56,836 bases of DNA from Muricoccus roseus (GCF_900141905.1 NZ_FQZF01000033.1:1-56836), one strand, 5' to 3'; shown: positions 18,001-27,272, numbered from the stretch's first letter. The notes: generated by a model from the sequence alone, not told the origin. Translations and numbers: made by a program.

Positions 18001-18857
18001 TGGAACCGATCCGCGGCGGCTACACCACCATCCCCCTCGGCGGCCAACCGCACCGCATCTATGTCGAGGAGGCCGGAGAGGGCATTCCGCTGCTCCTCCT
18101 GCACACCGCGGGCTCCGACACGCGGCAGTGGCGCGGGCTGCTGAACGATGGGCGGGTGACGCGGAACTTCCGCTGCATCACCTTTGACTTGCCCTGGCAC
18201 GGCAAGTCCTCCCCGCCCAATGGCTGGTGGAAGGAGGAGTACAAGCTCACCACCGCGGCCTATGTCGAAGCGGTCCTCGGCGTCTCCGACGCGCTGGGCC
18301 TGGACCGGCCCGTGGTGATGGGCTGCTCGATCGGCGGGCGCGTGGTGCTGGAGCTGGCCGCGGCGCATGGCGCACGCATGGGCGGCGTGATCGGCCTGCA
18401 ATCCTCCTCCCATGTCGATCCCTATTACGACACGGAGTGGACGCACCGGCCGGACGTGCATGGCGGCGAGGTCTGCGCCGGCATTGTCTCAGGCCTGATG
18501 GCGCCGCAATCGCCGGAGGGCGAGCGGTGGGAGACGCTGTGGCACTACATGCAGGGTGGCCCTGGCGTGTTTCGCGGCGACCTGCACTTCTACAAAGCTG
18601 AGGGCGACCTGCGCGACCGCCTGGCGATGATCGACACGGCGAAGTGCCCGGTCTGGCTGCTGACGGGCGAGTACGACTACTCCTGCTCGCCGGAGGCGAC
18701 GCGGGAGACCGCGCGCCATATCCCCGGCAGCGAGGTCACAATCATGTCCCGCCTCGGCCATTTCCCGATGACCGAGAATTACGCGCATTTCGCCGAATTC
18801 TTACGGCCGGTGCTGGACCGGGTTCGCGCTGCGGTGACGGAGAGGATCGGGCCATGA
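17997..18857 (+). CDS. Alpha/beta-fold hydrolase
   Basis: 286 aa. The nucleophile elbow is MGCSIGGR with Ser111. The oxyanion region is LLLHTAGSDTRQW, the acid probably lies in TGEYDYSC, and the catalytic His is in GHFPMTEN. It would cleave an ester, lactone or C-C bond of a pathway intermediate. Two ATG codons (17997 and 18000) are possible; the first overlaps the previous stop by 4 nt. It ends in another ATGA. Confidence 0.9.
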   Translation: MMEPIRGGYTTIPLGGQPHRIYVEEAGEGIPLLLLHTAGSDTRQWRGLLNDGRVTRNFRCITFDLPWHGKSSPPNGWWKEEYKLTTAAYVEAVLGVSDALGLDRPVVMGCSIGGRVVLELAAAHGARMGGVIGLQSSSHVDPYYDTEWTHRPDVHGGEVCAGIVSGLMAPQSPEGERWETLWHYMQGGPGVFRGDLHFYKAEGDLRDRLAMIDTAKCPVWLLTGEYDYSCSPEATRETARHIPGSEVTIMSRLGHFPMTENYAHFAEFLRPVLDRVRAAVTERIGP

Positions 18858-18904
18858 GGGTGCCGGGCAAGATCGGGCTCATCGCCGCGGCGGCACTCGC
18901 ATGA
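18854..18904 (+). CDS. 16-codon mini-ORF coupling the hydrolase and aconitase genes
   Basis: ATG 18854 overlaps the hydrolase stop and TGA 18902-18904 overlaps the ATG of the aconitase homologue at 18901. It encodes MRVPGKIGLIAAAALA, which looks like the first half of a signal peptide. It may be a coupling peptide, or the stub of a gene deleted between its neighbours. Expression is not proven. Confidence 0.4.
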   Translation: MRVPGKIGLIAAAALA

Positions 18905-21483
18905 AGGAAGGCGGCGGCCTGGCGGGCGCTTTCCGCCGCCCTCTCCTGCCAGGCATCGAGCACGTCTCTCTCGCCGCGGCGGAGGCCGCCGGGCTGGCGC
19001 ATTTCGCCGGCCTGCCAGCGAGCCTCCGCATCCTGGCGGAGGATGCGCTACGCCACGGAGAGGAGGAGGCGCTGGCCGCGATCGCCGCCCGCGATCCTTC
19101 GGCCACTGTCCGGCTGCGCCCCGCGCGCATCCTCATGCAGGACAGCTCCGGCCTGCCGGTGCTGGCCGACCTCGCCGCCCTTCGCGACACGGCGGAGGAC
19201 CCGGCCCTGGTGGAGCCAGCCATCCCCGTGGACCTCGTGGTGGACCACTCGGTGGAAGTGGACGTCCATGGTACGCCCGGGGCTGCCGAGGCCAGCCTTG
19301 CCATCGAGTTCCGGCGCAACGCCGAGCGCTACCGCTTCCTGCGCTGGGCGCAGGGTGCCTTCCACCGCCTGCGCGTGGTGCCGCCGGGCATGGGCATCAT
19401 CCATCAGGTGAACCTGGAGATCCTGGCCGAGGGAGTGGTGCTGCGCGACGGCCTCGCCTTCCCCGACACGATGCTGGGCACGGACAGCCACAGCACGATG
19501 GTGAATGCGCTCGGTGTTCTCGGCTGGGGCGTGGGCGGGATCGAGGCCCTCGCGGCGATGCTCGGCCGGGCCGTGGCCTTGCGCGTGCCACGCGTCCTTG
19601 GCGTTCAGCTTTCGGGTCGTCTGGCAGCGGGCGTGACGGCGACGGACCTCGCCCTGACCCTCACCGAGGCAATGCGCCACCACGGGGTGGTGGGCAAGGT
19701 GGTGGAGTTCGATGGGCCGGGCCTGGACGCCCTCTCCCTCGCGGACCGCGCGACGGTGGCCAACATGGCCCCGGAATACGGGGCCACCATGGGCTTCTTC
19801 CCCGTGGATGCCGAGACGCTGCGCTACCTCCGCCTGACCGGACGGGACGAGGCGAGGATTGGGCTGGTCGAAGCCTATGCGAAGGCACAGGGCCTCTGGC
19901 GCGCTGATGGCGGGCGCGATTTCGACGAGGTGCTGCGTTTCGACCTCGGATCCGTGGAGCCCGTGCTGGCCGGCCCCTCTCGGCCTCAGGAGCGGCGACG
20001 CCTCTCGGAGGTCCCGGCCACCCTGCCGCCATTACGGGCCGGGAAGGAGCGGACCGGACTTGTGGACGGCGACGTCGTCATCGCCGCCATCACGAGCTGC
20101 ACGAATACCGCCAATGCTACCTCCATGCTGCGTGCCGGCCTCCTGGCGCGCGCGGCGCGCCGGCGCGGGCTGGTGCCGAAGCCCTGGGTGAAGGCCTCCC
20201 TCTCCCCGGGCTCACGGGTGGTCACCGGCTACCTCGCCGAGATGGGCCTGCTGGACGATCTGTCGGCCCTGGGATTCGCGCTGACGGGCCATGGCTGCAT
20301 GACTTGCATGGGCAATTCCGGTCCCCTCCCCCCCGATGTCGAGGCGGGCATCCGCGCCGGTGGGCTGAACGTAGCCGCCGTGCTCTCTGGCAACCGCAAT
20401 TTCGAGGGGCGGGTCCATCCGCTCGTGCGGCTGGGCTATCTCGCCTCGCCGCCGCTCGTCGTCGCCTATGCCCTAGCCGGCACGCTTCGCCGGGACCTGA
20501 CGGCCGAGCCGCTGGGCCACGACGCCGAAGGGCGCCCGGTGATGCTGTCCGAGCTCTGGCCAGACGACGAGGCCGTGGCGGCTGCCGAGGCCTCCATCCG
20601 TCCCGCGCTCTATCTGGCGCGGACCGCGGATGCCTTCGTCGGCAGCCCCGCCTGGCAGGCCATGGTGGCGCCCGGTGGAGCCCGCTTTCCCTGGGATCCG
20701 GGGAGCGGATTCCTGCGGCCGCCTCCCTTCGCCACCGGCCCGCTCGCGGCCCCGCAGATCCGGGGCGACGTGACGGGGGCGCGTATCCTCGCCCTGCTCG
20801 GCGACGACGTGACGACGGACCACATCTCCCCGATCTCCCGCATTCCCGAGGACTCCGAGGCAGGTACCTGGCTCGTCGCGCAGGGGGCGCCGGCAGGCGA
20901 CCTCCAGTCCTACAGTGTTCGCCGGGTGAACCATGAGGCCATGGCGCGCGGCACCTTTGCCAACCTGCGCCTGCGGAACCGGCTCGTACCGGGGCGGGAG
21001 GGCGGCTTCACTCGCCTTCTGCCCAGTGGCGAGGTCCTTTCCATCCACGGGGCGGCGGCAGCCTACGCCGCGGCGGGGGTGCCGGCGGTGGTGGTGGCCG
21101 GCCGCAACTACGGGGCGGGATCGGCGCGGGACTGGGCGGCGAAGGGCACGCGCATCCTCGGTATCCACGCCGTGATCGCGGAGAGCTTCGAGCGCATCCA
21201 CCGCGCGAACCTCGTCGCCATGGGCGTGCTGCCCCTGGCCTTTCCGGAAGGGACGGGCGCCGAGACGCTCGGACTGACAGGGGAGGAGGAGGTGGACCTC
21301 TTCGGCCTGCCACAGGCGATGCGGCCAGGCAGTACGGTGCGGGCGCGCTTCCAGCAGGGAGAGCGCCGCGTCGAGCTGGACCTCCTCTGCGGGATCGAGA
21401 CGGAGGAGGAGGCGGAGGATCTGGCCGGCGGCGGTGTCCTTCCGCTCATTGCATCGCGCTGGCGGCCGGACCGCGCGGCGTGA
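18901..21483 (+). CDS. Aconitate hydratase family protein (AcnA/AcnD-like)
   Basis: 860-aa 4Fe-4S (de)hydratase. The three cluster cysteines are Cys400 (ITSCTNTAN), Cys466 and Cys469 (GHGCMTCMGNSG). The swivel domain with GRNYGAGSARDWAAKG completes the enzyme. Length and form fit AcnA-type proteins or the 2-methylcitrate dehydratase AcnD. Because it ends a catabolic operon under a dedicated LysR gene, it is probably a pathway-specific enzyme acting on a tricarboxylate intermediate, not the TCA-cycle aconitase; this is an inference. Its stop is followed by about 480 nt before the integrated element. Confidence 0.9.
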   Translation: MKEGGGLAGAFRRPLLPGIEHVSLAAAEAAGLAHFAGLPASLRILAEDALRHGEEEALAAIAARDPSATVRLRPARILMQDSSGLPVLADLAALRDTAEDPALVEPAIPVDLVVDHSVEVDVHGTPGAAEASLAIEFRRNAERYRFLRWAQGAFHRLRVVPPGMGIIHQVNLEILAEGVVLRDGLAFPDTMLGTDSHSTMVNALGVLGWGVGGIEALAAMLGRAVALRVPRVLGVQLSGRLAAGVTATDLALTLTEAMRHHGVVGKVVEFDGPGLDALSLADRATVANMAPEYGATMGFFPVDAETLRYLRLTGRDEARIGLVEAYAKAQGLWRADGGRDFDEVLRFDLGSVEPVLAGPSRPQERRRLSEVPATLPPLRAGKERTGLVDGDVVIAAITSCTNTANATSMLRAGLLARAARRRGLVPKPWVKASLSPGSRVVTGYLAEMGLLDDLSALGFALTGHGCMTCMGNSGPLPPDVEAGIRAGGLNVAAVLSGNRNFEGRVHPLVRLGYLASPPLVVAYALAGTLRRDLTAEPLGHDAEGRPVMLSELWPDDEAVAAAEASIRPALYLARTADAFVGSPAWQAMVAPGGARFPWDPGSGFLRPPPFATGPLAAPQIRGDVTGARILALLGDDVTTDHISPISRIPEDSEAGTWLVAQGAPAGDLQSYSVRRVNHEAMARGTFANLRLRNRLVPGREGGFTRLLPSGEVLSIHGAAAAYAAAGVPAVVVAGRNYGAGSARDWAAKGTRILGIHAVIAESFERIHRANLVAMGVLPLAFPEGTGAETLGLTGEEEVDLFGLPQAMRPGSTVRARFQQGERRVELDLLCGIETEEEAEDLAGGGVLPLIASRWRPDRAA

Positions 21484-21967
21484 GTGTGCGGGTTTCCACC
21501 GCTTAGGCATCTAGCTGGCCTGACGGCTGCTCCCCTGCTCCCGCCGCTCTCCCGTCCCCTATAAGGGCGGGGAGCACGGGAAGCGGGGCGCAGGTGTGTG
21601 CGCGGGGGGCCTAAGACTTCCGGGACAGAGAAAAAATTCGACCTTACCCATCTCCGGATCCGCCCCGGCCAACCCCGTGACTTTTGAGGAGGGAAGTCGT
21701 GCGCGGGATAGGTGGGTAGGAACGCGCGCCCGGGTTATGCCCCCCCCGGGCCTCGCGCGGACACGAAGGTGCACGACCGCTTGGGGAGGGGTCACGGGCA
21801 GGTTGCCAGCGGCAAGCACCGGCACCGGCGCGTAAGCACCCGGAAGTGCGCGTGAGCTTGGACTTAGCCCCTCGTGAGTGAGCTGACGCCAGCCTGGGTG
21901 TGGATACTCTGCCCAGCGCCAAATTGGCCCAAAAGGCCGACGCGCTCATTGGCTTAGGAGAGGAGGA
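21484..21967. other. Intergenic region between the aconitase gene and the element's left end
   Basis: 484 nt of chromosomal sequence outside the predicted element. It contains an imperfect G/C-rich inverted repeat around 21549-21573 (CTCCCGTCCC against GGGCGGGGAG, two mismatches), possibly the operon terminator. Small frames here have no recognisable product. This would be the original downstream flank of the tRNA-Arg gene before integration. Confidence 0.4.
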
Positions 21968-21983
21968 TGGCGGACCCGATGCG
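21968..21983 (+). repeat. attL candidate: partial copy of tRNA-Arg 3' end
   Basis: TGGCGGACCCGATGCG matches TGGCGGACCCGATACG at 33832-33847 in 15 of 16 positions, the first 13 without a mismatch. On the minus strand it corresponds to the acceptor 3' strand plus CCA of tRNA-Arg. It continues into a 7-bp hairpin (GGACCCG ATG CGGGTCC, 21972-21988). Confidence 0.7.
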
Positions 21984-22101
21984 GGTCCCATAATACAGCC
22001 TTTTCAAAGCGCTGCGCAGGCAAACTGCTAGCACGGCTCCCACTGTTTCCCAATGCTTTTTTCTGGGATCGGCAAACCTCCGGCCATGGCGGGGGTGCCC
22101 G

Positions 22102-24273
22102 ATGAGCGCCGGAACGACTCGGGGCGGCATCGCCGGCACCGACGCCCACGATGAGGCATGGGCGGACGCCTACTTGGACGACGAGTCCGGCTCCCCCGAC
22201 GCCCTGGAACGGGTGCTGACCGTCACCCGGTTCACGAGCCATGCCGCCTCCACGAAGAAAGAGGTAGCGATAACCCTGCGGGACCTCGCCCCGGCCATCC
22301 TGAAGCGGACGGCCCCGAAGAAGGACGCCCTGCCCTGGCTGAAGCTGGCCCGGTTCGGAGATCGGAAGACCGAGAAGGGCAGCCTGCGGCATGACGCCAA
22401 CGTGCTGGCCGTGGACGGCGTGGAGGCGGATTACGACGGTGGCGAGGTGGGCGTGGAGGAGGCCATTGCCCGGCTGAAGGCCGCCCGGCTGGCCGCCCTG
22501 GTCTATACCTCGCCCAGCCACACGCCCGAGGCCCCACGCTGGCGTGTCCTGGCGCCCTTCTCCAAGTCCCTGGCGCCGGAGAAGCGCAGGCACATGGCTG
22601 AGCGGCTGAACGGCGCCCTGGGCGGCATCCTCGCGGGGGAGTCCTTCGCCCTCTCGCAAGCCTACTTCTACGGCTCCGTTGCCGGGAACCCGGCGCACCG
22701 GGTGGAACTGGTGGAAGGTCGCGCGCTGGACCTCGCCCATGACCTCGACGCCGGGGCCGTCGGGAAGGGCAGCAAGCCGCCCAAGGGGGGCGAGGCCGGC
22801 GGGCACGTCGCGCCGCTCCGGCGGCCGAAGGACGAGTCCCGCTCCGGCGTCGCGTTCCGCCTCGCCTGTGACCTCGCCCGCGATGGGAAGGGCGAGGCGG
22901 AATGGCGGGATCACCCCGACGTGGCCCCCTGGGCGGCCGAGAAGCCGGAACGCGAGGTGGCCCGGACCTGGGCGCGTGCCGCCGCCCGCGTCGAGCCGGA
23001 GCGCGCATGGCTGGCCACGCTGATGACGGTGGGCGAGGAGGAGAAGCGCCGAGCCGTGCCGTGCCTGGAGAATGCCGTTGTCACGCTGCGCCTGCACCCG
23101 GATTGGGCGGACGTGCTGGCGTTCGACGCCATGGCGCAGACGGTGGTGAAGCTGCGCCCGCTACCGACGCACGACGGGGACGGGCTGGACCGCGCGCCGT
23201 ATGCCGTGCCGGAGCCGTGGGAGGAGGCGGATACCACGGCTGCGCGGCGGTGGATTCAGCGCATCCGTCTGATGGTCTCCCGGGAGGATATGCGGGAGGC
23301 CGTGGAGTTCGTCGCGCGGGATCACCGCTTCCACCCCGTGCGGGACTACCTCGACGGGCTACGGTGGGACGGCACGCCCCGCCTCGCAAACCTCATGCAC
23401 GCGTACGCGGGCGCCAAGGCCGACCCGTATGCGCAGGGGATCGGCCGCATGTTCCTCATCTCACTGGTCGCGCGCGCCTATGAACCCGGCTGCGAGGTGC
23501 ATCATATGCCCGCGCTGATCGGTGCCCAGGGGGCCGGAAAGTCCTCGTTCTGCAAGGCGCTGATGCCGCGCCGCGAGTGGTTCAGCGACACGCTCCCCCC
23601 GGTAGGAGAGGACTCCGTTCGCACGGCCATGGCGCTGCGCGGGAAATGGCTGATCGAGGTGGCGGAACTGGATGCGTTTCGCCGAACCGACTTCCGCACG
23701 CTGAAAGACTTCCTGACGCGCGCGGTGGAGGAGTTCACGCCGAAATATGGGCGCCAGCCCGTCAGGGAGCCGCGCGGCCTCGCCTTCATCGGCACAACAA
23801 ACGAGTCGGAGTTCCTGAAGGACGACACGGGTAACCGGCGCTTCTGGCCGCTGGAGGTGGGCACACCCGACCTCGACGCCCTGCGGCGGGACCGCGATCA
23901 GTTATGGGCAGAGGCGGCCACCGCCTACCGCGCGGGCGAGGCGTGGCACCCGACGCGACGATGGCAGGAGATATATGCGACGCCCGCCCAGGAAGCCGCG
24001 CGGGAGGAGGTGGACGCCCGTATCCCGCTGGTGCGCGCGTGGCTGGACGGCGAGCGGTCGCAGTACGGGGAGGACGCCGAGCGGCGGGACCGGGTGACGG
24101 CCGCCCAGGTGTGGACGGAAGCCCTGGACGGCCGTGGAAGTCACTTCCCGCGCGCCGATCAGATGGCCGTGGCGAAGATGCTGAAGGCGCTGGGCTGGGA
24201 GAAGCGGAAGGTTCGCTACGGCGACAAGACGTTGTGGACCTACTTCCGGCCCGATCCGGCGGCGGACATCTGA
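22102..24273 (+). CDS. Primase-helicase, VapE family (satellite/phage replication protein)
   Basis: 723 aa. The N-terminal part (about 80-220) looks like an archaeo-eukaryotic-type primase domain, with DGVEADYDGG (acidic pair) and SPSHTPEAPRWRVL (S-x-H). The C-terminal part is the VapE superfamily-3-like helicase with Walker A GAQGAGKSS at 474-482, WLIEVAELDAF as Walker B, and GTTNESEFLKDDTGNRRFWP as the sensor/arginine-finger region. It probably starts replication of the element, like Pri-Rep proteins of PICIs. It is the first gene after attL, and a cluster of short repeats follows its stop. Start ATG 22102. Confidence 0.88.
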   Translation: MSAGTTRGGIAGTDAHDEAWADAYLDDESGSPDALERVLTVTRFTSHAASTKKEVAITLRDLAPAILKRTAPKKDALPWLKLARFGDRKTEKGSLRHDANVLAVDGVEADYDGGEVGVEEAIARLKAARLAALVYTSPSHTPEAPRWRVLAPFSKSLAPEKRRHMAERLNGALGGILAGESFALSQAYFYGSVAGNPAHRVELVEGRALDLAHDLDAGAVGKGSKPPKGGEAGGHVAPLRRPKDESRSGVAFRLACDLARDGKGEAEWRDHPDVAPWAAEKPEREVARTWARAAARVEPERAWLATLMTVGEEEKRRAVPCLENAVVTLRLHPDWADVLAFDAMAQTVVKLRPLPTHDGDGLDRAPYAVPEPWEEADTTAARRWIQRIRLMVSREDMREAVEFVARDHRFHPVRDYLDGLRWDGTPRLANLMHAYAGAKADPYAQGIGRMFLISLVARAYEPGCEVHHMPALIGAQGAGKSSFCKALMPRREWFSDTLPPVGEDSVRTAMALRGKWLIEVAELDAFRRTDFRTLKDFLTRAVEEFTPKYGRQPVREPRGLAFIGTTNESEFLKDDTGNRRFWPLEVGTPDLDALRRDRDQLWAEAATAYRAGEAWHPTRRWQEIYATPAQEAAREEVDARIPLVRAWLDGERSQYGEDAERRDRVTAAQVWTEALDGRGSHFPRADQMAVAKMLKALGWEKRKVRYGDKTLWTYFRPDPAADI

Positions 24274-24281
24274 CATGCTGT

Positions 24282-24563
24282 GTTCCGACCTCGCCGGCTG
24301 TTCCTACCTAGTTCCGACCTACGTTGGAACGCGCAAAAGCCTTGTGGCGCGGGGCGTTTCTGCACCTGTTCCAACCGTTCCAACCTACTTCCTAGAGAGG
24401 ACTCCCACACACAAGAATAAGGGGGAGCGATATGGGCGCGGGAGGGTCGCGGACGTGCCGGAGACCTTTCCGACCCGAGGTTGGAACATGGAACAGGGCA
24501 GCCAAAACCCTGTTAACGTTGGGAGTATCGCGTTCCAACAAGGTCGGAACGGCAGGCTGGAAC
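24282..24563. repeat. Cluster of about eleven 9-bp repeats (GTTCCRACC) on both strands, candidate origin
   Basis: Plus-oriented copies of GTTCCRACC or close variants start at 24282, 24300, 24311, 24368, 24377, 24467 and 24532. Inverted copies (GGTYGGAAC-like) lie at about 24323, 24479, 24542 and 24555. Three pairs are palindromic (24311-24330, 24467-24487, 24532-24550) and one is a direct tandem (24368-24385). The cluster falls between the replication gene and terminase genes. It may be iterons of a replication origin, a terminase binding or cos/pac site, or operators. Confidence 0.7.
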
Positions 24564-24714
24564 ACGCCGCGCCCTTGCTTGTGGGCGGGCATACCCCGCC
24601 CCCGGATGGGTCCTCCCCAGGGGGTGCCGGGGAGCGGGGGGCGCGGAGCCGCGTGATCTCCCTCCATGCAACCGAAAATCCATGCAGGCCGATTTCAGGC
24701 CCGTGGAGGCGCGT

Positions 24715-25200
24715 ATGACCGCTACCCCCGCCAAGGCACCTCCGGAGCCCGTGGAGGCGTCCAGCGGCCTCCCTGGCGAGGTATCCGTGGATGTGCTGGC
24801 CGACCTGCTGGGCGTCTCGCCCCGAACCCTGGGAAAGTGGGTGGATGCCGGGATCATCCGGCGCTCCGCGCGTGGGCGCTTCCCGCTGCGGGAGTCGCTG
24901 CGCGCCGCGTTCGCCCATGCCCAGGCGCCGAAGGCCGCTCCCACTGGCGACAAGGCGCGGCTGCTGGCCGCCCAAGCCGAGAAGGTGGAACTGGCGAACG
25001 CGGCCAAGCGCGGCGAACTGGTGCCCAGGGTGACAGTAGCCCGCGAGTGGGCGGACATGCTGGGGCAGGTGCGCGCCTCCATGCTGGCGGTGCCCAGCCG
25101 CTTCCACGCGCGCCGGGGCAGCCTGACACCCGGAGATATCGCGGAGCTGGATCGAGTAATCCGGGATGCGCTGGAGGAGCAGGCCAATGATGGAATCTGA
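24715..25200 (+). CDS. Terminase small subunit (Nu1-like)
   Basis: 161-aa DNA-packaging protein. The N-terminal winged-helix DNA-binding part (VDVLADLLGVSPRTLGKWVD) is followed by a helical region (ARLLAAQAEKVELANAAKRGEL) as in phage lambda Nu1. ATG 24715 was chosen because GGAGG lies about 7 nt upstream; ATG 24682 is in frame but has weaker signals. Its end overlaps the large-subunit gene by 14 nt. It probably recognises a site in the nearby repeat cluster or another packaging site. Confidence 0.85.
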   Translation: MTATPAKAPPEPVEASSGLPGEVSVDVLADLLGVSPRTLGKWVDAGIIRRSARGRFPLRESLRAAFAHAQAPKAAPTGDKARLLAAQAEKVELANAAKRGELVPRVTVAREWADMLGQVRASMLAVPSRFHARRGSLTPGDIAELDRVIRDALEEQANDGI

Positions 25201-26995
25201 CGCGCTCTGGCGCCCCGCCCTGGCCCGCCTCCGCGCCGATGCTCTGGGCGTGCTGCGCCCGCCGCCCCGGTTGCGGTTGTCGGAGTGGATGGAGTCCACG
25301 CTGAAGCTGCCGGATACCGTCAGCGCGATCCCCGGCCCCGTCCGGCTGTTCCCCTATCAGCGCGAGATCGCGGATGCCCTGACCGATCCGACGCTGGAGC
25401 GGGTGACGCTGGTGAAGTCCGTCCGGCTAGGCTTCACGACCCTGCTGTCCGGCCTTATCGCGCACCACGCGGCGAACGATCCCGCCCAGGTGCTCGCACT
25501 CCTCCCGACCGAGGCAGATTGCCGCAGGTATGTAGTTGACGATTTGGAGCCTCTGTTCGCGGCGTCGCCCAAGGTGGCCGGGCTGCTGTCGGCGGATGCT
25601 GCGGAGGGAGGTGGGCGGAACACGTTGCTGGCGAGGCGCTACCCCGGCGGATCGCTGAAAGTGGTCCCTGGGCGCGCTCCCCGCAATCTGCGGTCTCACA
25701 ACGTGCGCGTCCTGCTGGTGGATGAGGCGGACGGGATCGAGGTGACGGCCGAGGGTGATCCTGTCCTGCTGGCCGAGCGGCGCACCCTCTCCTTCCCTGA
25801 CCGGAAGATCATCATCGGCAGCACGCCGACCTTTGAGGCTACCTCTGTCGTGCTGCGGCAGTACGGTCAAAGCGACCGCCGCGTGTTTGAGGTGCCGTGC
25901 CCTCATTGCGGCGGCTTCACGGAAATCCTCTGGGAACACATCCGTTGGCCGGAATCGCAGCCCGAGAAGGCCGCGTTCGTCTGCCCGCATTGCGACCGCA
26001 CGACGGAGGAGCGGCACAAGGCCGACATGGTGGAGGCGGCTCGCTGGCGGGCGACCGCGCCCGAGGTGCAGGGACACGCCGGCTTCAGGCTCAACGCGCT
26101 GATTTCGCCGCTGGCGAACGCGCGCTGGGGCATCCTGGCGAGGGAATTTCTAGCCGCAAAGCGCGGCGGCCCGGAGACGCTGCAACCGTTCGTGAACACC
26201 ATCCTCGCGCAGGGATGGAGAGAGGACGCGGAGGAGATAGACGAGACCGACCTCGCGGCGCGCGTGGAGCCGTTCGGCCTCGACGCTATCCCGGCCGAGG
26301 TGCTGTTCATCACCTTGGGCGTTGACGTGCAGCCGGACCGCCTCGAATGCACCTTCCTGGGCTGGACCGCCGAAGGTGTGCCGCTGGTGCTGGCGCACTC
26401 CGTGATCTACGGCGACGTGCAGGCCGACACGACTTGGGCGGAACTGGATGACGCGCTAAAGACGACGTGGCCGCATCCGAACGGCGGGACGCTGCGGGTA
26501 GATTGCGCGCTGATCGACTCTGGCGACGGCAACACGACCGAGCGCGTGACGGCGTTCTGTAAGGCCCGCCGGCACCTGCGCGTCTTCGCGTGCAAAGGCG
26601 ATGATGGAAACAGGCCGCCCGTCCAGGCGAGCAAGACACGCGGCACGTCGCTCATGATTGTCGGGGTAGATACGATCAAAGCCCAGCTTCTCGCCCGCGT
26701 TGCAGCGCGCAGCATCCGGTTCAGCGCCAGCCTAGAATCCGTGTGGTTCGAACAATTCACGGCCGAGCGGCGGCGCACCCGCTATACCCATGGGCGCCCC
26801 GTCCGCTATTTCGAGCGCGTCCCCGGCCGCAGGGCCGAGGCGCTGGATTGCGTGGTGTACGCGGTAGCTGCGCGCGGGCTGGTGCAGGCCGATCCAGCCC
26901 GGCGCGCGGAGGAATTGGCTAGTGCAGCCGCGCCGAAGCCCCTTCAGTCGTTCGAGACGATACGAAGCGACTGGATGAGTCGAGGACGGCGATGA
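25187..26995 (+). CDS. Terminase large subunit (GpA family)
   Basis: 602-aa packaging motor. The ATPase has a Walker-A-like LVKSVRLGFTT at about 77-87 and Walker B VRVLLVDEADG with Asp179-Glu180. Two CPHC motifs (VPCPHCGG and FVCPHCDR) resemble a zinc-binding insert. The nuclease domain has acidic clusters (ITLGVDVQPDRLEC and ALIDSGDGNTTE). Two adjacent ATGs (25187, 25190) are possible starts. Its 3' end overlaps a minus-strand gene by 77 nt. Confidence 0.95.
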   Translation: MMESDALWRPALARLRADALGVLRPPPRLRLSEWMESTLKLPDTVSAIPGPVRLFPYQREIADALTDPTLERVTLVKSVRLGFTTLLSGLIAHHAANDPAQVLALLPTEADCRRYVVDDLEPLFAASPKVAGLLSADAAEGGGRNTLLARRYPGGSLKVVPGRAPRNLRSHNVRVLLVDEADGIEVTAEGDPVLLAERRTLSFPDRKIIIGSTPTFEATSVVLRQYGQSDRRVFEVPCPHCGGFTEILWEHIRWPESQPEKAAFVCPHCDRTTEERHKADMVEAARWRATAPEVQGHAGFRLNALISPLANARWGILAREFLAAKRGGPETLQPFVNTILAQGWREDAEEIDETDLAARVEPFGLDAIPAEVLFITLGVDVQPDRLECTFLGWTAEGVPLVLAHSVIYGDVQADTTWAELDDALKTTWPHPNGGTLRVDCALIDSGDGNTTERVTAFCKARRHLRVFACKGDDGNRPPVQASKTRGTSLMIVGVDTIKAQLLARVAARSIRFSASLESVWFEQFTAERRRTRYTHGRPVRYFERVPGRRAEALDCVVYAVAARGLVQADPARRAEELASAAAPKPLQSFETIRSDWMSRGRR

Positions 26996-27272
26996 GTTCA
27001 TCATCCCAAGAGCCAGGGTCGAAGGCGATCAACCGCGTACCGTCTTTGTCCCACTCGACGCTCATCAGCTTGCGACCGCGGTTCACGTCCATGACCTGTG
27101 TACGCGCCCCGTTGTCACGGGTCCAAACGGTGATGATCCACTCGCCGGCACGGATGGTGCTGCGGTCCGGCTGCCCTTCAGGCCATTGGCTCACGTGTGT
27201 CTGTATCAGGCTTTGCACCTTGTCGCGGATGAGGGTGGCGCGCTCCAGGCGCGTCGGATTGATGCTGGGCAT
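26919..27272 (-). CDS. Small protein of unknown function, antisense to terL end
   Basis: 117 aa, the only minus-strand gene in the element. It reads like a real protein: MPSINPTRLERATLIRDKV, WIITVWTRDNGARTQVMDVN, SWDDELIAVLD. AAAAGGCGG lies before the ATG at 27272. No family was recognised. Position and orientation suggest a moron-type accessory gene or a regulator, with its own promoter around 27390-27418. The longer frame from 27386 adds low-complexity sequence. Confidence 0.6.
   Translation of the reverse strand: MPSINPTRLERATLIRDKVQSLIQTHVSQWPEGQPDRSTIRAGEWIITVWTRDNGARTQVMDVNRGRKLMSVEWDKDGTRLIAFDPGSWDDELIAVLDSSSRFVSSRTTEGASARLH

Noticed and set aside
24275-24718. Plus-strand frame of 147 codons across the repeat array
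   Set aside because: Its repeated VPT-like residues are simply the translation of the GTTCCAACC repeats. It has no good ribosome binding site and its end overlaps the start of the terminase gene; non-coding repeat DNA is a better explanation.
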